A stretch of DNA of 64,000 nt from Cytophagaceae bacterium (GCA_947458545.1 CANGYH010000001.1:682001-746000), one strand, 5' to 3'; shown: positions 35,836-44,642, numbered from the stretch's first letter. The notes: generated by a model from the sequence alone, not told the origin. Translations and numbers: made by a program.

Positions 35836-36501
35836 TTAGATATCCAAGAACCGCAATAGCGAGTTTAGGCGTTCCTGGTCTAAGTCTGGCGAGGTAGCCT
35901 GGTGGAATTTGGCCTGCACCACATAGCCAAACCGCTCCAACGTAGCAACGATGCGCGTCAGATCTGTTTGGTTAATGCGCAAAACCACCCTCAGATACTG
36001 GTAATCGCCTTCATCAGCCTCTATGTAGCTGTTGAGCACCTTGGCTTCGTTGCTCTCGATAAGCCGGGCAATCTCAGCCATAGAATAGTCTCGCTCGCGG
36101 ACATGTAGCACCACCACACCGCCCGGTAACTGTAGAGACAATCCTGCGCCGAGCACTTGGGCAAGCTCTGCCGTCAGGATACTCCCCTCGTATTGGCCGT
36201 CTTGGTTTACGACACCCACCAAATGGGTTTTGGCATCAGATGCCGCCTTTAGCACATCGTAATAGTGCTGGTCTGTATGTACTACGGCCGATAGGCCCGT
36301 AGGCGGCAATTGCCCCACAAACACATCGTCCGACGGCAGGGCCGACAGCGCCGCCTCAGAGAGGACCCCCGCAAAGCGGCCTTCGTTAACCAGTGGCAGC
36401 TCGGCTTGTACCGTCTCGGCCATCAACTCTAAAACGTCGCCCACAACATCTTGCGGCGACACACGCGGCAAGGTGTGGTTTATAAACGTTTCAGCCTTCA
36501 T
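35836..36501 (-). CDS. CBS-domain protein with C-terminal ACT-like region
   Basis: 221 residues. Two CBS motifs fill ~5-130 (ELPLVNEGRFAGVLSE; THLVGVVNQDGQYEGSI). An ACT-like segment follows (~135-205: GVVVLHVRERDYSMAEIARL), as in AcuB-type proteins. CBS pairs bind adenine nucleotides and ACT domains bind amino acids, so a regulatory role is likely but the target is unknown. Its ATG overlaps the TGA of the upstream hydrolase gene (ATGA at 36498-36501), which implies translational coupling. Confidence 0.88.
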   Translation of the reverse strand: MKAETFINHTLPRVSPQDVVGDVLELMAETVQAELPLVNEGRFAGVLSEAALSALPSDDVFVGQLPPTGLSAVVHTDQHYYDVLKAASDAKTHLVGVVNQDGQYEGSILTAELAQVLGAGLSLQLPGGVVVLHVRERDYSMAEIARLIESNEAKVLNSYIEADEGDYQYLRVVLRINQTDLTRIVATLERFGYVVQAKFHQATSPDLDQERLNSLLRFLDI

Positions 36502-37277
36502 GAGGGTATTAACGCCGTTTGCTCCAAAAACTGTTCCGTAATCAGGTTAAACTTCTCTGGATGCTCCATCATGGGCGCATGGCAGCACTTGTCTAGAAAG
36601 CGCAGTTGGCTGTTGGGCATCAGCCGGTTAAACTCATGCGCTACGATGGGCGGCGTAATCGTATCATTCAGGCCCCACACAAGCAAGGTGGGTATGGTGA
36701 TCTTGTGCAGGTCGTGGGCCAGGTTGTGGCGCTGTGCGCTTTTGGCAATGGCCACAATGCGCAGGCACTTAGGGATAGACTTGGTGATGTCGAACACCTC
36801 GTCCACCAGCTCTTTACTGGCCGTCTTTGGGTCGTAAAAAGTGTAGGCCACCCGCTCCTGAATGTAGTCGTAACTACCGCGCTTGGGGTAACTGCCGCCC
36901 AGGCTGTTCTCAAACAGGCCAGAGCTGCCCGTCAGCACAAGGCGCTTTACCATGTCTGGGTGGCGGAGGGTGTACACGAGGCCTACGTGGCCTCCCAGGC
37001 TGTTGCCTATAAGTGTAAAGTCTGCCAGGCCCTTCCAGGCAATAAAACCTTCCAGAAAGTCAACCAGGCCATCTATACCTGCCGTGTCTAGCGGCATTTC
37101 GTAAATGGGCATCACCGGGATGATCACACGGTACTTGGGCGAGAAGTACTTAACGACGTCGCCCCAGTTGCTGAGCGCACCAAACAGGCCATGGAGTAGC
37201 AGCAGTACATCGCCTTGCCCTTCATCTATAAAGGTGTAGCCGTTTTCTTGCTTGCGGAGGGCCGGGTCGAATGCCAT
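36498..37277 (-). CDS. Alpha/beta hydrolase
   Basis: 259 residues, one alpha/beta-hydrolase fold. The oxyanion motif is LLLLHGLFG, the nucleophile elbow GNSLGG (Ser93), the acid in WGLNDTITPP and the histidine in KCCHAPMMEHPEKF. The fold covers esterases, C-C hydrolases and haloperoxidases; the substrate cannot be told. It is first in a two-gene operon with the CBS protein, by four-base overlap. That pairing is often seen in Bacteroidota. Confidence 0.92.
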   Translation of the reverse strand: MAFDPALRKQENGYTFIDEGQGDVLLLLHGLFGALSNWGDVVKYFSPKYRVIIPVMPIYEMPLDTAGIDGLVDFLEGFIAWKGLADFTLIGNSLGGHVGLVYTLRHPDMVKRLVLTGSSGLFENSLGGSYPKRGSYDYIQERVAYTFYDPKTASKELVDEVFDITKSIPKCLRIVAIAKSAQRHNLAHDLHKITIPTLLVWGLNDTITPPIVAHEFNRLMPNSQLRFLDKCCHAPMMEHPEKFNLITEQFLEQTALIPS

Positions 37278-37324
37278 GCTTAGAGGAGAGAAGAGAGCCA
37301 GAAGCCGTCTGCCAGCGCAGAGCC

Positions 37325-37981
37325 CTAACGAATTACCTGCGGCGGCAGGCTAAAAATTGCTTGCTTGCGCAGGGGCAAAGCGGGCAGACGAGCATCCAAA
37401 GGTAGCGGCAGGCTACCAACGTGGGCAAACCGGAGCCACCGGTGCAAAAACGAAATACCCCCTGCCGTGCAGGCTGCCTCTGGGTGATACTGCACCGCCC
37501 AAATGGGTAATGTACTATGGCGCAAGGCCATACAGACGCCATCTGGCCCGTAGGCCTCTGCCACCAGGCAGGGCGGCAAATCTGCCAAGGCCAGGCTGTG
37601 GTAGCGCACCACCTCTTCTGGCCCATCTGGGTAGAGGCGCGATCCTTCTACCGGCACCAGCGGCCGCACCTTACCGTGGATGGGCACAGGGGCCTGCACC
37701 AGTTTGGCTCCAAAGTAGGTGCCCAGCGCCTGCATGCCCAGGCAAATACCCAGCAGCGGTATGCCAGCCGCCACGGCATCGGCCACGTACTGCATCAGAT
37801 GGGGGCTACTTCGCTCGGTGCCCGGCCCGGGCCCAATTACCACACCAGCCCAGCCATTTGCCAGCAGGCCGGGCTGGTAGGGCTCGTAGGTGTCCACAAG
37901 CGTACATGCACCACCCAGGCGGTATAGCCGGTCTGCAAGCAGATGAGAGAAGCTGTCTCTGTTTTCTAAAAAAAGCAGCAC
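37325..37981 (-). CDS. pabA: Glutamine amidotransferase, PabA/TrpG type
   Basis: 218 residues, class I glutamine amidotransferase domain: GPGPGTE, the nucleophile Cys80 in GICLGMQAL, and the His/Glu of VQYHPEAACT. It supplies ammonia for aminodeoxychorismate or anthranilate synthase. Without trp neighbours, and being single, pabA (folate) or a dual role is likelier than trpG alone. The start is GTG at 37981; no in-frame ATG lies upstream. It has ~20 extra residues after the usual family end (LPALPLRKQAIF). Divergent from dnaX. Confidence 0.88.
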   Translation of the reverse strand: MLLFLENRDSFSHLLADRLYRLGGACTLVDTYEPYQPGLLANGWAGVVIGPGPGTERSSPHLMQYVADAVAAGIPLLGICLGMQALGTYFGAKLVQAPVPIHGKVRPLVPVEGSRLYPDGPEEVVRYHSLALADLPPCLVAEAYGPDGVCMALRHSTLPIWAVQYHPEAACTAGGISFLHRWLRFAHVGSLPLPLDARLPALPLRKQAIFSLPPQVIR

Positions 37982-38089
37982 GGCAGGCTGCCGGGCCTTT
38001 AGGGGCCGGCATATACAAAGATGGCCGCCTTGGCAGGCAAGCGCGCAATCTCATGGCCTGCCGCAGCCCGATAGCGGCGGTGCGCCTGG

Positions 38090-38097
38090 TATCTTTG
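38090..38097 (+). promoter_or_regulatory. dnaX promoter -7 element (TATCTTTG)
   Basis: Exact TAnnTTTG match 18 bases before the dnaX ATG; the same octamer precedes miaB. No TTG at -33 spacing. Confidence 0.6.
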
Positions 38098-38115
38098 TGC
38101 TTCCCTCCAGAGCAG

Positions 38116-39861
38116 ATGGCAAGCCAGGCAGCGTCTTCCGCATTTGTCGTGTCGGCACGTAAGTACCGGCCCAGCACCTTTTCTACGGTGGTGGGGCAGA
38201 GCCACATCACCACCACGCTCAAAAACGCCATCAGCAAGGGGCAGCTGGCCCAGGCCTTTCTGTTTTGCGGGCCCCGCGGCGTAGGCAAAACCACCTGCGC
38301 CCGCATCCTGGCCAAAGCCATAAACTGCACGGCCCGCCAGGCCGATGCCGAGCCCTGCAATACCTGCGAAAGCTGCGCCCGCTTCAACTCCGGCTCATCG
38401 CTGGATATCTTTGAGCTCGACGCTGCCTCCAACAACAGCGTAGACGACATCCGCCAGCTTGTAGAGCAGGTGCGCGTACCACCTGTGTATGCCGGAGGCC
38501 GCAAGGTCTATATTATAGACGAGGTGCACATGCTCTCTACGGCCGCCTTCAATGCGTTTCTGAAAACGTTGGAGGAGCCCCCTGCCTACGCCATCTTCAT
38601 CCTGGCCACTACGGAGAAGCATAAAATCTTGCCGACGATCCTGTCTCGGTGCCAGATTTTTGACTTTAGCCGCATCAAGATTGACGATATCGTCTATCAA
38701 CTGCGCACAGTGGCCACCCAAGAAGCCATTCCGGCAGAAGAAGAGGCCCTTCACGTCATAGCCCAGAAGGCCGACGGCGGCATGCGAGACGCCCTCTCGA
38801 TGTTTGACCTCGTCAGCACCTTCTCTGCCGAGCGTGCCCTCACCTATGGCGGGGCCATCGAGCACCTCAACGTCCTCGACTACGACTATTACTTCCGCCT
38901 TACAGACGCCCTTTATGCCGGGCAGATGGATGAGGCCTTGCTCATTTTTGACCAGGTACTGCGCAAGGGGTTCGACGGCCACTTATTCATCTCTGGCTTC
39001 TCAGAGCATCTGCGCAACCTTATCGTCAGCCGGAACGAGAAAACGGTAGAACTGCTAGAAGTACCCGAGAGCGCTCGCAAACGATACCTGCTGCAAGCCA
39101 AAACGGTACCGGCCAGCTTTCAGCTCTCGGCCCTGAACCTGGCCGGCCAGGCCGACGGGCAGTACAAGCAAACACGCAACCAGCGCCTGCTTATAGAGCT
39201 GACGCTGATGAAAATCGCCCACGTGCGATCGGCCATAGACCTGGCCACCTTGCCCCGCAGCACCCAACCTGCCGACCCATCGGCCGGGCAAAAAAAAAAT
39301 GAACCCGGCCTAGAGGCACCCGCCGCTGCATCTACGGCAGCAACAGCCGCCGCACCAACACCTGGCGCACTGCCCAATGCCCTGCCGAGCATGCGCGCCT
39401 TGCTGGCCACCTCTGCCCCAACCCCGGCGCCAGCCACCAAGCCATCCGTTGTGGAGGCCTCCACACCGATGGGGCCCATAGAGCTGGTGAATATGCCATT
39501 AACCACGGAGCTTGTGCGCCAGGCCTGGGAGGCAGAGGCCACACGCCTAGAGGGCAAAGAGATGATGCGCGAGGTAGCCGCCATGCGCAATACACGCGTA
39601 GCCGCCGAGGCAGGCAACCTGGTGCTGACCCTACCCAGCGACCACCACAAGCGCGAGCTGGAGCGGATCATCAACCGCCTGCGGCCCTCGCTGGTCGGGC
39701 TGCTCAACAACAACGCCTTTGCCTTTGACTGGCGTGTAGAGCTACCCGAGGGCCCTACCGAAGCAGCCCTCTACACCGATACCGATAAGCTCAACTACCT
39801 GCTTACCTCCTACCCCGAGCTGCAGCGCTGGCGGCAAGACTTAGGCCTCGATCTGCTATAA
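38116..39861 (+). CDS. dnaX: DNA polymerase III subunit gamma/tau
   Basis: 581 residues; clamp-loader ATPase of the replisome. The AAA+ domain has Walker A GPRGVGKTT, a four-Cys zinc module (CTARQADAEPCNTCESC), DEVHMLS and the arginine-finger region ILSRCQIFDF. Domains I-III end near residue 360. After a low-complexity Ala/Pro segment (~375-450), a C-terminal tau-like domain follows (~455-581). ATG at 38116 is chosen: it fits the family start (SARKYRPSTF) and lies 18 bases after a -7 element, although the frame is open upstream. At codons 392-395 (Gln-Lys-Lys-Asn) a run of ten A residues would end translation after residue 395 on a -1 slip, suggesting a second, gamma-like product. Confidence 0.96.
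   Translation: MASQAASSAFVVSARKYRPSTFSTVVGQSHITTTLKNAISKGQLAQAFLFCGPRGVGKTTCARILAKAINCTARQADAEPCNTCESCARFNSGSSLDIFELDAASNNSVDDIRQLVEQVRVPPVYAGGRKVYIIDEVHMLSTAAFNAFLKTLEEPPAYAIFILATTEKHKILPTILSRCQIFDFSRIKIDDIVYQLRTVATQEAIPAEEEALHVIAQKADGGMRDALSMFDLVSTFSAERALTYGGAIEHLNVLDYDYYFRLTDALYAGQMDEALLIFDQVLRKGFDGHLFISGFSEHLRNLIVSRNEKTVELLEVPESARKRYLLQAKTVPASFQLSALNLAGQADGQYKQTRNQRLLIELTLMKIAHVRSAIDLATLPRSTQPADPSAGQKKNEPGLEAPAAASTAATAAAPTPGALPNALPSMRALLATSAPTPAPATKPSVVEASTPMGPIELVNMPLTTELVRQAWEAEATRLEGKEMMREVAAMRNTRVAAEAGNLVLTLPSDHHKRELERIINRLRPSLVGLLNNNAFAFDWRVELPEGPTEAALYTDTDKLNYLLTSYPELQRWRQDLGLDLL
39282..39310 (+). other. Putative programmed slippage/frameshift site in dnaX
   Basis: GGCCGGG (39282-39288) and CCCGGCC (39304-39310) are perfect complements around a 15-base loop that holds ten A residues (39290-39299) followed by TGAA. 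One added A, or a -1 ribosomal slip, reads AAA TGA and stops at once. One lost A reads ATG AAC CCG GCC TAG and stops five codons on. Known relatives: the A-run transcriptional slippage of Thermus dnaX and the A-AAA-AAG frameshift of E. coli dnaX. Confidence 0.75.
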
Positions 39862-39917
39862 CCCAAACCCCATTGGGCACCCTTACGATCGATTGTAAAC
39901 CCAACCACCTGAAAATC

Positions 39918-39947
39918 AAAAAAGCCAACCTTGCGGTTGGCTTTTTT
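39918..39947. terminator. Bidirectional terminator between dnaX and tRNA-Asn
   Basis: A perfect 13-bp stem, 39918-39930 with 39935-39947, has a TTGC loop, six A on the left and six T on the right. It can end dnaX transcripts rightward and the tRNA transcript leftward, and lies 3 bases from the tRNA 3' end. Confidence 0.9.
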
Positions 39948-39949
39948 AG

Positions 39950-40026
39950 TGGCTCCTCCTCTTGGGCTTGAACCAAGGACCCCCTGATTAACAGTCAGGT
40001 GCTCTAACCAGCTGAGCTAAGGAGGA
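39950..40026 (-). tRNA. tRNA-Asn (anticodon GTT)
   Basis: Full cloverleaf on the minus strand. The acceptor is TCCTCCT with AGGAGGA, the D stem GCTC/GAGC, and the anticodon stem CCTGA/TCAGG with loop CTGTTAA (anticodon GTT). The variable loop is GGGTC, and the T stem CTTGG/CCAAG has loop TTCAAGC. The discriminator is G, and CCA is encoded at 39952-39950. The mature body without CCA is 74 bases (39953-40026). Confidence 0.97.
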
Positions 40027-40043
40027 GTGCGCTTTTGGGACTG

Positions 40044-40073
40044 CAAATATAGGCTACAAGGCCTTTTCTGCAA
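40044..40073 (-). promoter_or_regulatory. tRNA-Asn promoter: TTG-N19-TATATTTG
   Basis: On the minus strand TTG (40073-40071) is followed after 19 bases by TATATTTG (40051-40044), the full two-part Bacteroidota housekeeping promoter. The tRNA 5' end lies 17 bases downstream. It is the only candidate here with both elements at standard spacing. Confidence 0.75.
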
Positions 40074-40090
40074 TGCTGAGGGCTAATTTT

Positions 40091-40441
40091 TTATTTACCA
40101 GCCTTGCCGGCCGTATCTGCCTGAGGTGCAGGGGCGGCAGCTTCTACCGTGGTTTCGGCTGAATTGGCTACAGCAGCCTTGGCCTTCATCTCGCGGTTGT
40201 AGGCAGGGTTGTCTTCGGTAAAGAGCTGCTTCTTGATGGCATCGGCTTTGGCAGCCTGCTCAGGGTCAGCCTCGTATTTGTTAAGAGACTGCTCGGCCGG
40301 GCCATCTACCTCTCCATAGATCTGGGGCTGCTTTTTCATAGACTCCTTATCTTCTGGCGGGGTGGGATAGCTGTAGGTATCGCATCCGGTGGCCGAGAGG
40401 GTAAAAGCCAAGGCGCAGGCAGCAAAAAGCAGACGTGTCAT
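40091..40441 (-). CDS. Small lipoprotein of unknown function
   Basis: 116 residues. The signal peptide ends in lipobox SATGC (Cys20), so the protein is lipid-anchored. The mature part is hydrophilic, rich in Ala, Lys, Glu and Gln, with a Pro-rich start (SYPTPPEDKES) and an Ala/Pro-rich tail; it is probably largely disordered. I do not recognise a family. It lies upstream of the tRNA gene on the same strand, with the tRNA's own promoter between them. Confidence 0.8.
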   Translation of the reverse strand: MTRLLFAACALAFTLSATGCDTYSYPTPPEDKESMKKQPQIYGEVDGPAEQSLNKYEADPEQAAKADAIKKQLFTEDNPAYNREMKAKAAVANSAETTVEAAAPAPQADTAGKAGK

Positions 40442-40501
40442 TGGGCGCGGGGTTCTTTACTGAAGGGGGTGGCAAGCAAGCCATAGCGGCGCTAGCGGCT
40501 G

Positions 40502-40509
40502 CAAATATA
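40502..40509 (-). promoter_or_regulatory. -7 element (TATATTTG) for the small lipoprotein gene
   Basis: Exact match on the minus strand, 60 bases before the lipoprotein ATG. It lies in a 14-base block (CTGCAAATATAGGC on the plus strand) that is repeated exactly at the tRNA-Asn promoter. Confidence 0.6.
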
Positions 40510-40645
40510 GGCCAGCAATGCCTTGTGGCCGTAGCCGCGTAACAATTCTAAGAACAACAATCGCCCGCACCAACGTGCCGCAGGCAAGGCAAGCGCAAGG
40601 CAGGCCATCGGCTGCCATTCTGTCACCAAGGGCCGGGGTACTGTG

Positions 40646-40653
40646 TATCTTTG
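40646..40653 (+). promoter_or_regulatory. miaB promoter -7 element (TATCTTTG)
   Basis: Exact TAnnTTTG match 20 bases before the miaB ATG, identical to the octamer before dnaX. Confidence 0.6.
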
Positions 40654-40673
40654 TGTGGCCGCAGCCCACATCC

Positions 40674-42083
40674 ATGAGCAATCTTATAGAACTACCCATC
40701 TTAGACAGCAACGCTGCCCCCGAGCCTGCCACCGCTGTGGCCCCGGCCCCTGCGGGCCGCAGACTCTACATTGAGAGCTATGGCTGCCAGATGAATTTTT
40801 CTGACTCGGAGATTGTCTCCTCCATCCTGGCAGAAGAAGGCTACCAAGCCACCCAAGACGCCGACGACGCCGACGTTATCCTCCTCAATACCTGCGCCAT
40901 TCGCGACAACGCCGAGCAAAAGATCCGCCACCGCCTCCAGCACCTCAATGCCCTCAAGCGCCAGCGGCCCGACATGGTCATCGGGGTGCTGGGCTGTATG
41001 GCAGAGCGCCTCAAGGCCAAGCTCATAGAAGAAGAGAAGATGGTGGATCTCGTGGTGGGGCCAGATGCCTACCGCAGCCTGCCCGACCTGATCGGCCAGG
41101 CAGAGAGCGGCCAAAAGGCTATCAACGTCTTTTTGAGCCGGGAAGAGACCTATGCCGACATCGAGCCCGTGCGCTTGGGCGGCAATGGCGTGTCGGCCTT
41201 CATAAGCATCATGCGGGGGTGCGACAACATGTGTTCCTTCTGCGTGGTACCCTTCACCCGCGGGCGCGAGCGTAGCCGCGATGCTCATTCCATCGTCAAC
41301 GAGGCCAACACACTTTATCATAAGGGCTACCGCGAGGTTACCCTGCTGGGCCAAAACGTTGACAGCTACAAATGGGTAGATGAGACTGGCCACCGCGTAA
41401 CCTTTGCCGAGCTGCTGGCCATGGTGGCAGAGGTGAGCCCAGAGCTGCGCGTTCGCTTCTCTACCAGCCACCCCAAAGACATGACCGACGATGTGCTGCA
41501 TACCATGGCGCGCTACGCCAACATCTGCAACTACATCCACCTGCCGGCCCAGAGCGGCAACAGCCGCATCCTGGAGCGCATGAACCGCACCTACGACCGG
41601 GCCTGGTACCTAGACCGGATCGCAGCCATCAAGCGCATCCTCGGCCCCGATGCAGGCATTTCTACCGACATCATCACCGGTTTTTGTGGCGAGACGGAAG
41701 AAGAGCACCTGGAGACCCTCTCGCTGATGGAAATGGTCCAATACGACTATGCCTACATGTTTGCCTACTCTGAGCGGCCCAATACCCCGGCAGCCAAGAA
41801 GTATGCCGACGACGTGCCCGAAGACGTAAAGAAGCGCCGCCTAAGCGAGGTAATCGCCCTGCAAAACCAGCATAGCCTGGCGCGCAACCGCCGTCGCATA
41901 GGCCAAGTAGTGCAGGTGTTGGTAGAGGGCCCCGCCAAGCGCGGCGAAGGCATGATGTGCGGCCGGGCAGACCAAAACAATATGACCGTCTTTGCCGACC
42001 ATGGCTTTGCCCCCGGCCAGTACGTCAACGTCCGCATCACAGACTGTACAAGCGCTACCCTGCTGGGTGAGGCCGTTGCGTAA
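40674..42083 (+). CDS. miaB: tRNA-2-methylthio-N6-dimethylallyladenosine synthase
   Basis: 469 residues. Radical-SAM methylthiotransferase acting on i6A37 of tRNAs. The N-terminal MTTase domain has the three cluster cysteines ([31 protein letters not shown]). The radical-SAM core has [19 protein letters not shown] (C-x3-C-x2-C), and a TRAM domain closes the C-terminus. The ATG at 40674 is supported by the -7 element 20 bases upstream, although the frame stays open further. Residues 1-30 are a variable Ala/Pro-rich leader. Confidence 0.96.
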   Translation: MSNLIELPILDSNAAPEPATAVAPAPAGRRLYIESYGCQMNFSDSEIVSSILAEEGYQATQDADDADVILLNTCAIRDNAEQKIRHRLQHLNALKRQRPDMVIGVLGCMAERLKAKLIEEEKMVDLVVGPDAYRSLPDLIGQAESGQKAINVFLSREETYADIEPVRLGGNGVSAFISIMRGCDNMCSFCVVPFTRGRERSRDAHSIVNEANTLYHKGYREVTLLGQNVDSYKWVDETGHRVTFAELLAMVAEVSPELRVRFSTSHPKDMTDDVLHTMARYANICNYIHLPAQSGNSRILERMNRTYDRAWYLDRIAAIKRILGPDAGISTDIITGFCGETEEEHLETLSLMEMVQYDYAYMFAYSERPNTPAAKKYADDVPEDVKKRRLSEVIALQNQHSLARNRRRIGQVVQVLVEGPAKRGEGMMCGRADQNNMTVFADHGFAPGQYVNVRITDCTSATLLGEAVA

Positions 42084-42140
42084 CCTCTATAATTACTGTC
42101 CTATCTATCGGTCCACATTCGTTCCAAGGCCCACCTGACT

Positions 42141-42731
42141 ATGTTCCGTAAGCTGTTCTTGTTTTTCTTTCTTGTTGCCGTCCTAACTGCCCTGCCGTTT
42201 TTGCCCCGTGGCTCTCAGGCAGACAGAGACTCAGCAGGCCTATTGGGGGGCGAGGTTTTCCCTGAGCTGAAGGGGAAATCGCTGGCCGGTGCCGAGGTCT
42301 CCATCCCCTCGGGCACCAAGGGCAAGCCTGTGGTGCTGGGCATCGCCTTCAGCCCTAAAGCCGAAGGCGACCTTAAGGGTTGGCTACAACCCCTTTACGA
42401 CACCTTCTTGGCCAAGCACGAGGGCGTATTTGCCGCTGGCAACTTCGACGGCCACGTGTATATGGTAGCCCTGTTGTCTGGTGCGGCCTCGCTGGCAGGC
42501 AAAAGCCTGGAAGACAAAGCTGCCAAAGGCACAGACGCCGAGCTGCGGCCCCATATCCTCCTCAGCCGCCAAGAGGCTACCCCCATCCTGAAAGCCCTCA
42601 ATGCCACTGATAAAAACAAGCCCTACTTCGCCATATTAGATGCAGAGGGCAGGCTCAAGGCCGTCGTATCAGGCGCATTCAATGAGGCCAAGCTAGACGA
42701 ACTGACCGAAAAGGCCGAGGAGGCCGAGTAA
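42141..42731 (+). CDS. Secreted thioredoxin-fold protein, redox cysteines absent
   Basis: 196 residues. The N-terminal signal or anchor is FLFFFLVAVLTALPFL. The domain that follows has the peroxiredoxin/Atp10-like layout: FPELKGKSLAGAEVSIPSG, then KPVVLGIAFSPKAEGDLKGW, and PYFAILDAEGRLKAVVSG near the end. No cysteine remains in the mature part, so redox catalysis is unlikely; a chaperone or scaffold role is possible. Family identity is tentative. It lies 57 bases after miaB and 64 before the sigma-54 activator gene on the same strand. Confidence 0.7.
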   Translation: MFRKLFLFFFLVAVLTALPFLPRGSQADRDSAGLLGGEVFPELKGKSLAGAEVSIPSGTKGKPVVLGIAFSPKAEGDLKGWLQPLYDTFLAKHEGVFAAGNFDGHVYMVALLSGAASLAGKSLEDKAAKGTDAELRPHILLSRQEATPILKALNATDKNKPYFAILDAEGRLKAVVSGAFNEAKLDELTEKAEEAE

Positions 42732-42795
42732 TTGCTCCAAAACTTTTCTGGGTAGTGGTGGTGCCGCCTTGGGCCCGCCAAAAGCCCGACCTTGT

Positions 42796-44097
42796 ATGAC
42801 ACCCCAAGAGCTACAGAGCGTTAAGCAGCGGTTTGGCATTATCGGCAACTCGCCGCACCTCAACTATGCCATACAGGTGGCCGTTCAGGTAGCCCCAACC
42901 GACATGACGGTGATGATCACCGGCGAGTCGGGCTCGGGCAAAGAGTCTTTCAGCAAGATCATCCACGCGCTTTCTGCCCGCAAGCACAACACCTTTATCG
43001 CTATAAACTGTGGGGCAATACCAGAGGGCACCATAGACAGCGAGCTATTCGGCCACGAGAAAGGCTCCTTTACCGGAGCCGTAGATGCCCGTAAGGGCTA
43101 CTTTGAGGTAACCAACGGCGGCACCATCTTCTTAGACGAGATAGGCGAGATGCCCCTAGGCACCCAGGCCCGCCTGCTGCGCGTGCTAGAGAATGGCGAG
43201 TTCATCCGTGTAGGCTCTAGCAAGGTGCAGAAGACAGACGTGCGTGTGGTAGCCGCCACCAACGTCAACCTGCTAGATGCCGTTGCCAAAGGCCGTTTCC
43301 GCGAAGACCTCTACTATCGCCTCAGCACGGTGCCCATTACGGTGCCCGCCCTGCGCGAGCGGGGGCAAGACATAGAGCTGCTCTTCCGCAAGTTTGCTGT
43401 TGACTTTGCCGAGAAGTACCGCGTCCGTCCGGTCCAGCTACATCCAGACGCCGTGCAAGTGTTGCTGGGCTACCCTTGGCCGGGCAACATCCGCCAGCTT
43501 AAGAACGTGGCCGAGCAGGTTAGCATTCTGGAGCTTGAACGAGACATTGCCGGCGAGGCCCTGCGCAAGTACTTACCCGCCCAGCGCTCGTCGTTGCCGC
43601 TGGCCCTGCCCACTGAGGCGGAGCGTAACCTGGGCGGCCGCGCAGAGCCCTTCTCTGACCGAGACCTGCTCTACAAGGTACTCTTCGACATGCGCCGGGA
43701 CATGACCGAGCTCAAGCAGATGGTACTACAGTTGGCCCACGGCGCCACAGACGGTGCCACCGTGCTGGAGAGCCACAAGGCCCTCTTTGAGGACGTTACC
43801 GCCCTGCCTGCCCAACCCGCACCGGTGGCACATCAGGCTGCCTTCCACCCCGCCGCTGCCCCCAGGCCAGAGCCGCTACTGCTCAGCGGCCCACCCCCCA
43901 AGCCAGACGACGACGATACGACGCAAGACATTGAGCACGACGTAGAAGAAGAAAACCTGAGCCTGGAGCGGAAAGAAAAGGAGCTTATCATCAAGGCGTT
44001 GGCCCGCAACAGCAACAAGCGCAAACAAGCCGCCCGAGAGCTGGGCATCTCTGAGCGCACTCTCTACCGCAAAATCAAGCAATATGCCATCGACTAG
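42796..44097 (+). CDS. Sigma-54-dependent transcriptional activator, no receiver domain
   Basis: 433 residues. The AAA+ domain starts near residue 15 (GESGSGKESFSK Walker A, FGHEKGSFTGA, GGTIFLDEIGEMP Walker B). The sigma-54 contact loop reads GSFTGA instead of the usual GAFTGA. A low-complexity linker (~280-385) precedes a Fis-type HTH at the end (QAARELGISERTLYRKIKQY). There is no N-terminal receiver, GAF or PAS domain, so activity is probably set by level or partner proteins. It overlaps lptE by 14 bases and heads an envelope-biogenesis operon. Confidence 0.94.
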   Translation: MTPQELQSVKQRFGIIGNSPHLNYAIQVAVQVAPTDMTVMITGESGSGKESFSKIIHALSARKHNTFIAINCGAIPEGTIDSELFGHEKGSFTGAVDARKGYFEVTNGGTIFLDEIGEMPLGTQARLLRVLENGEFIRVGSSKVQKTDVRVVAATNVNLLDAVAKGRFREDLYYRLSTVPITVPALRERGQDIELLFRKFAVDFAEKYRVRPVQLHPDAVQVLLGYPWPGNIRQLKNVAEQVSILELERDIAGEALRKYLPAQRSSLPLALPTEAERNLGGRAEPFSDRDLLYKVLFDMRRDMTELKQMVLQLAHGATDGATVLESHKALFEDVTALPAQPAPVAHQAAFHPAAAPRPEPLLLSGPPPKPDDDDTTQDIEHDVEEENLSLERKEKELIIKALARNSNKRKQAARELGISERTLYRKIKQYAID

Positions 44098-44611
44098 CCT
44101 GCGCCGGGCCCGCTTGCCGCTTTGGCTGGGGTGCTGGCTGGCGCTTTGGCTGCTACCCGGCTGCGGTATTTACTCTTTCACGGGCACAAGCCTGGCACCG
44201 GACATTAAGACCCTATCCATCCAGAACTTCATAAACGTATCGGGCGGTGGCCCCGCCAACCTGCAGCAGGTCTTCTCAGAAAAAGCCCGAGACTACTTTC
44301 AACGCAACACCAACCTGTCGCTGGTGCGGCAAGGGGGAGACTTGCAGATACAGGGTAGCATCGTAGGCTACGAGCTGACGCCCCTGCCCCCCAGCAGCAA
44401 CGACGTCGCCAGCCAAACCCGCCTCACGATGCGCGTCAAGGTCAATTACGTCCACACCAAAGACGAAGATCAAAGCTTCGACGAGACGTTCTCCTTTTTT
44501 GCCGACTTCCCCAGCAATCAGAACATCACCGCCGTCGAGCCTGGGCTGATTGAAACCATCAGCGACCAGATTATACTCCAAATCTTTAACCGAACGGTGG
44601 CCAATTGGTAA
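44084..44611 (+). CDS. lptE: LptE-family LPS-assembly lipoprotein
   Basis: 175 residues. The signal peptide has lipobox LPGC (Cys23), followed directly by GIYSFTGTSLAPDIKTLSI, the conserved start of Bacteroidota LptE. LptE plugs the LptD barrel that inserts lipopolysaccharide in the outer membrane. The ATG lies 14 bases inside the end of the sigma-54 activator gene, so the two are cotranscribed and may be translationally coupled. A small unknown gene and secG follow. Confidence 0.9.
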   Translation: MPSTSLRRARLPLWLGCWLALWLLPGCGIYSFTGTSLAPDIKTLSIQNFINVSGGGPANLQQVFSEKARDYFQRNTNLSLVRQGGDLQIQGSIVGYELTPLPPSSNDVASQTRLTMRVKVNYVHTKDEDQSFDETFSFFADFPSNQNITAVEPGLIETISDQIILQIFNRTVANW

Positions 44612-44642
44612 AGACTACCAGTTGAACCCAACCCCGCTACGC

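Noticed and set aside
37357-38115. Long upstream extension of the dnaX frame (~250 codons)
   Set aside because: It overlaps pabA on the other strand, matches no DnaX N-terminus and lies before the TATCTTTG promoter; the ATG at 38116 fits the family start.
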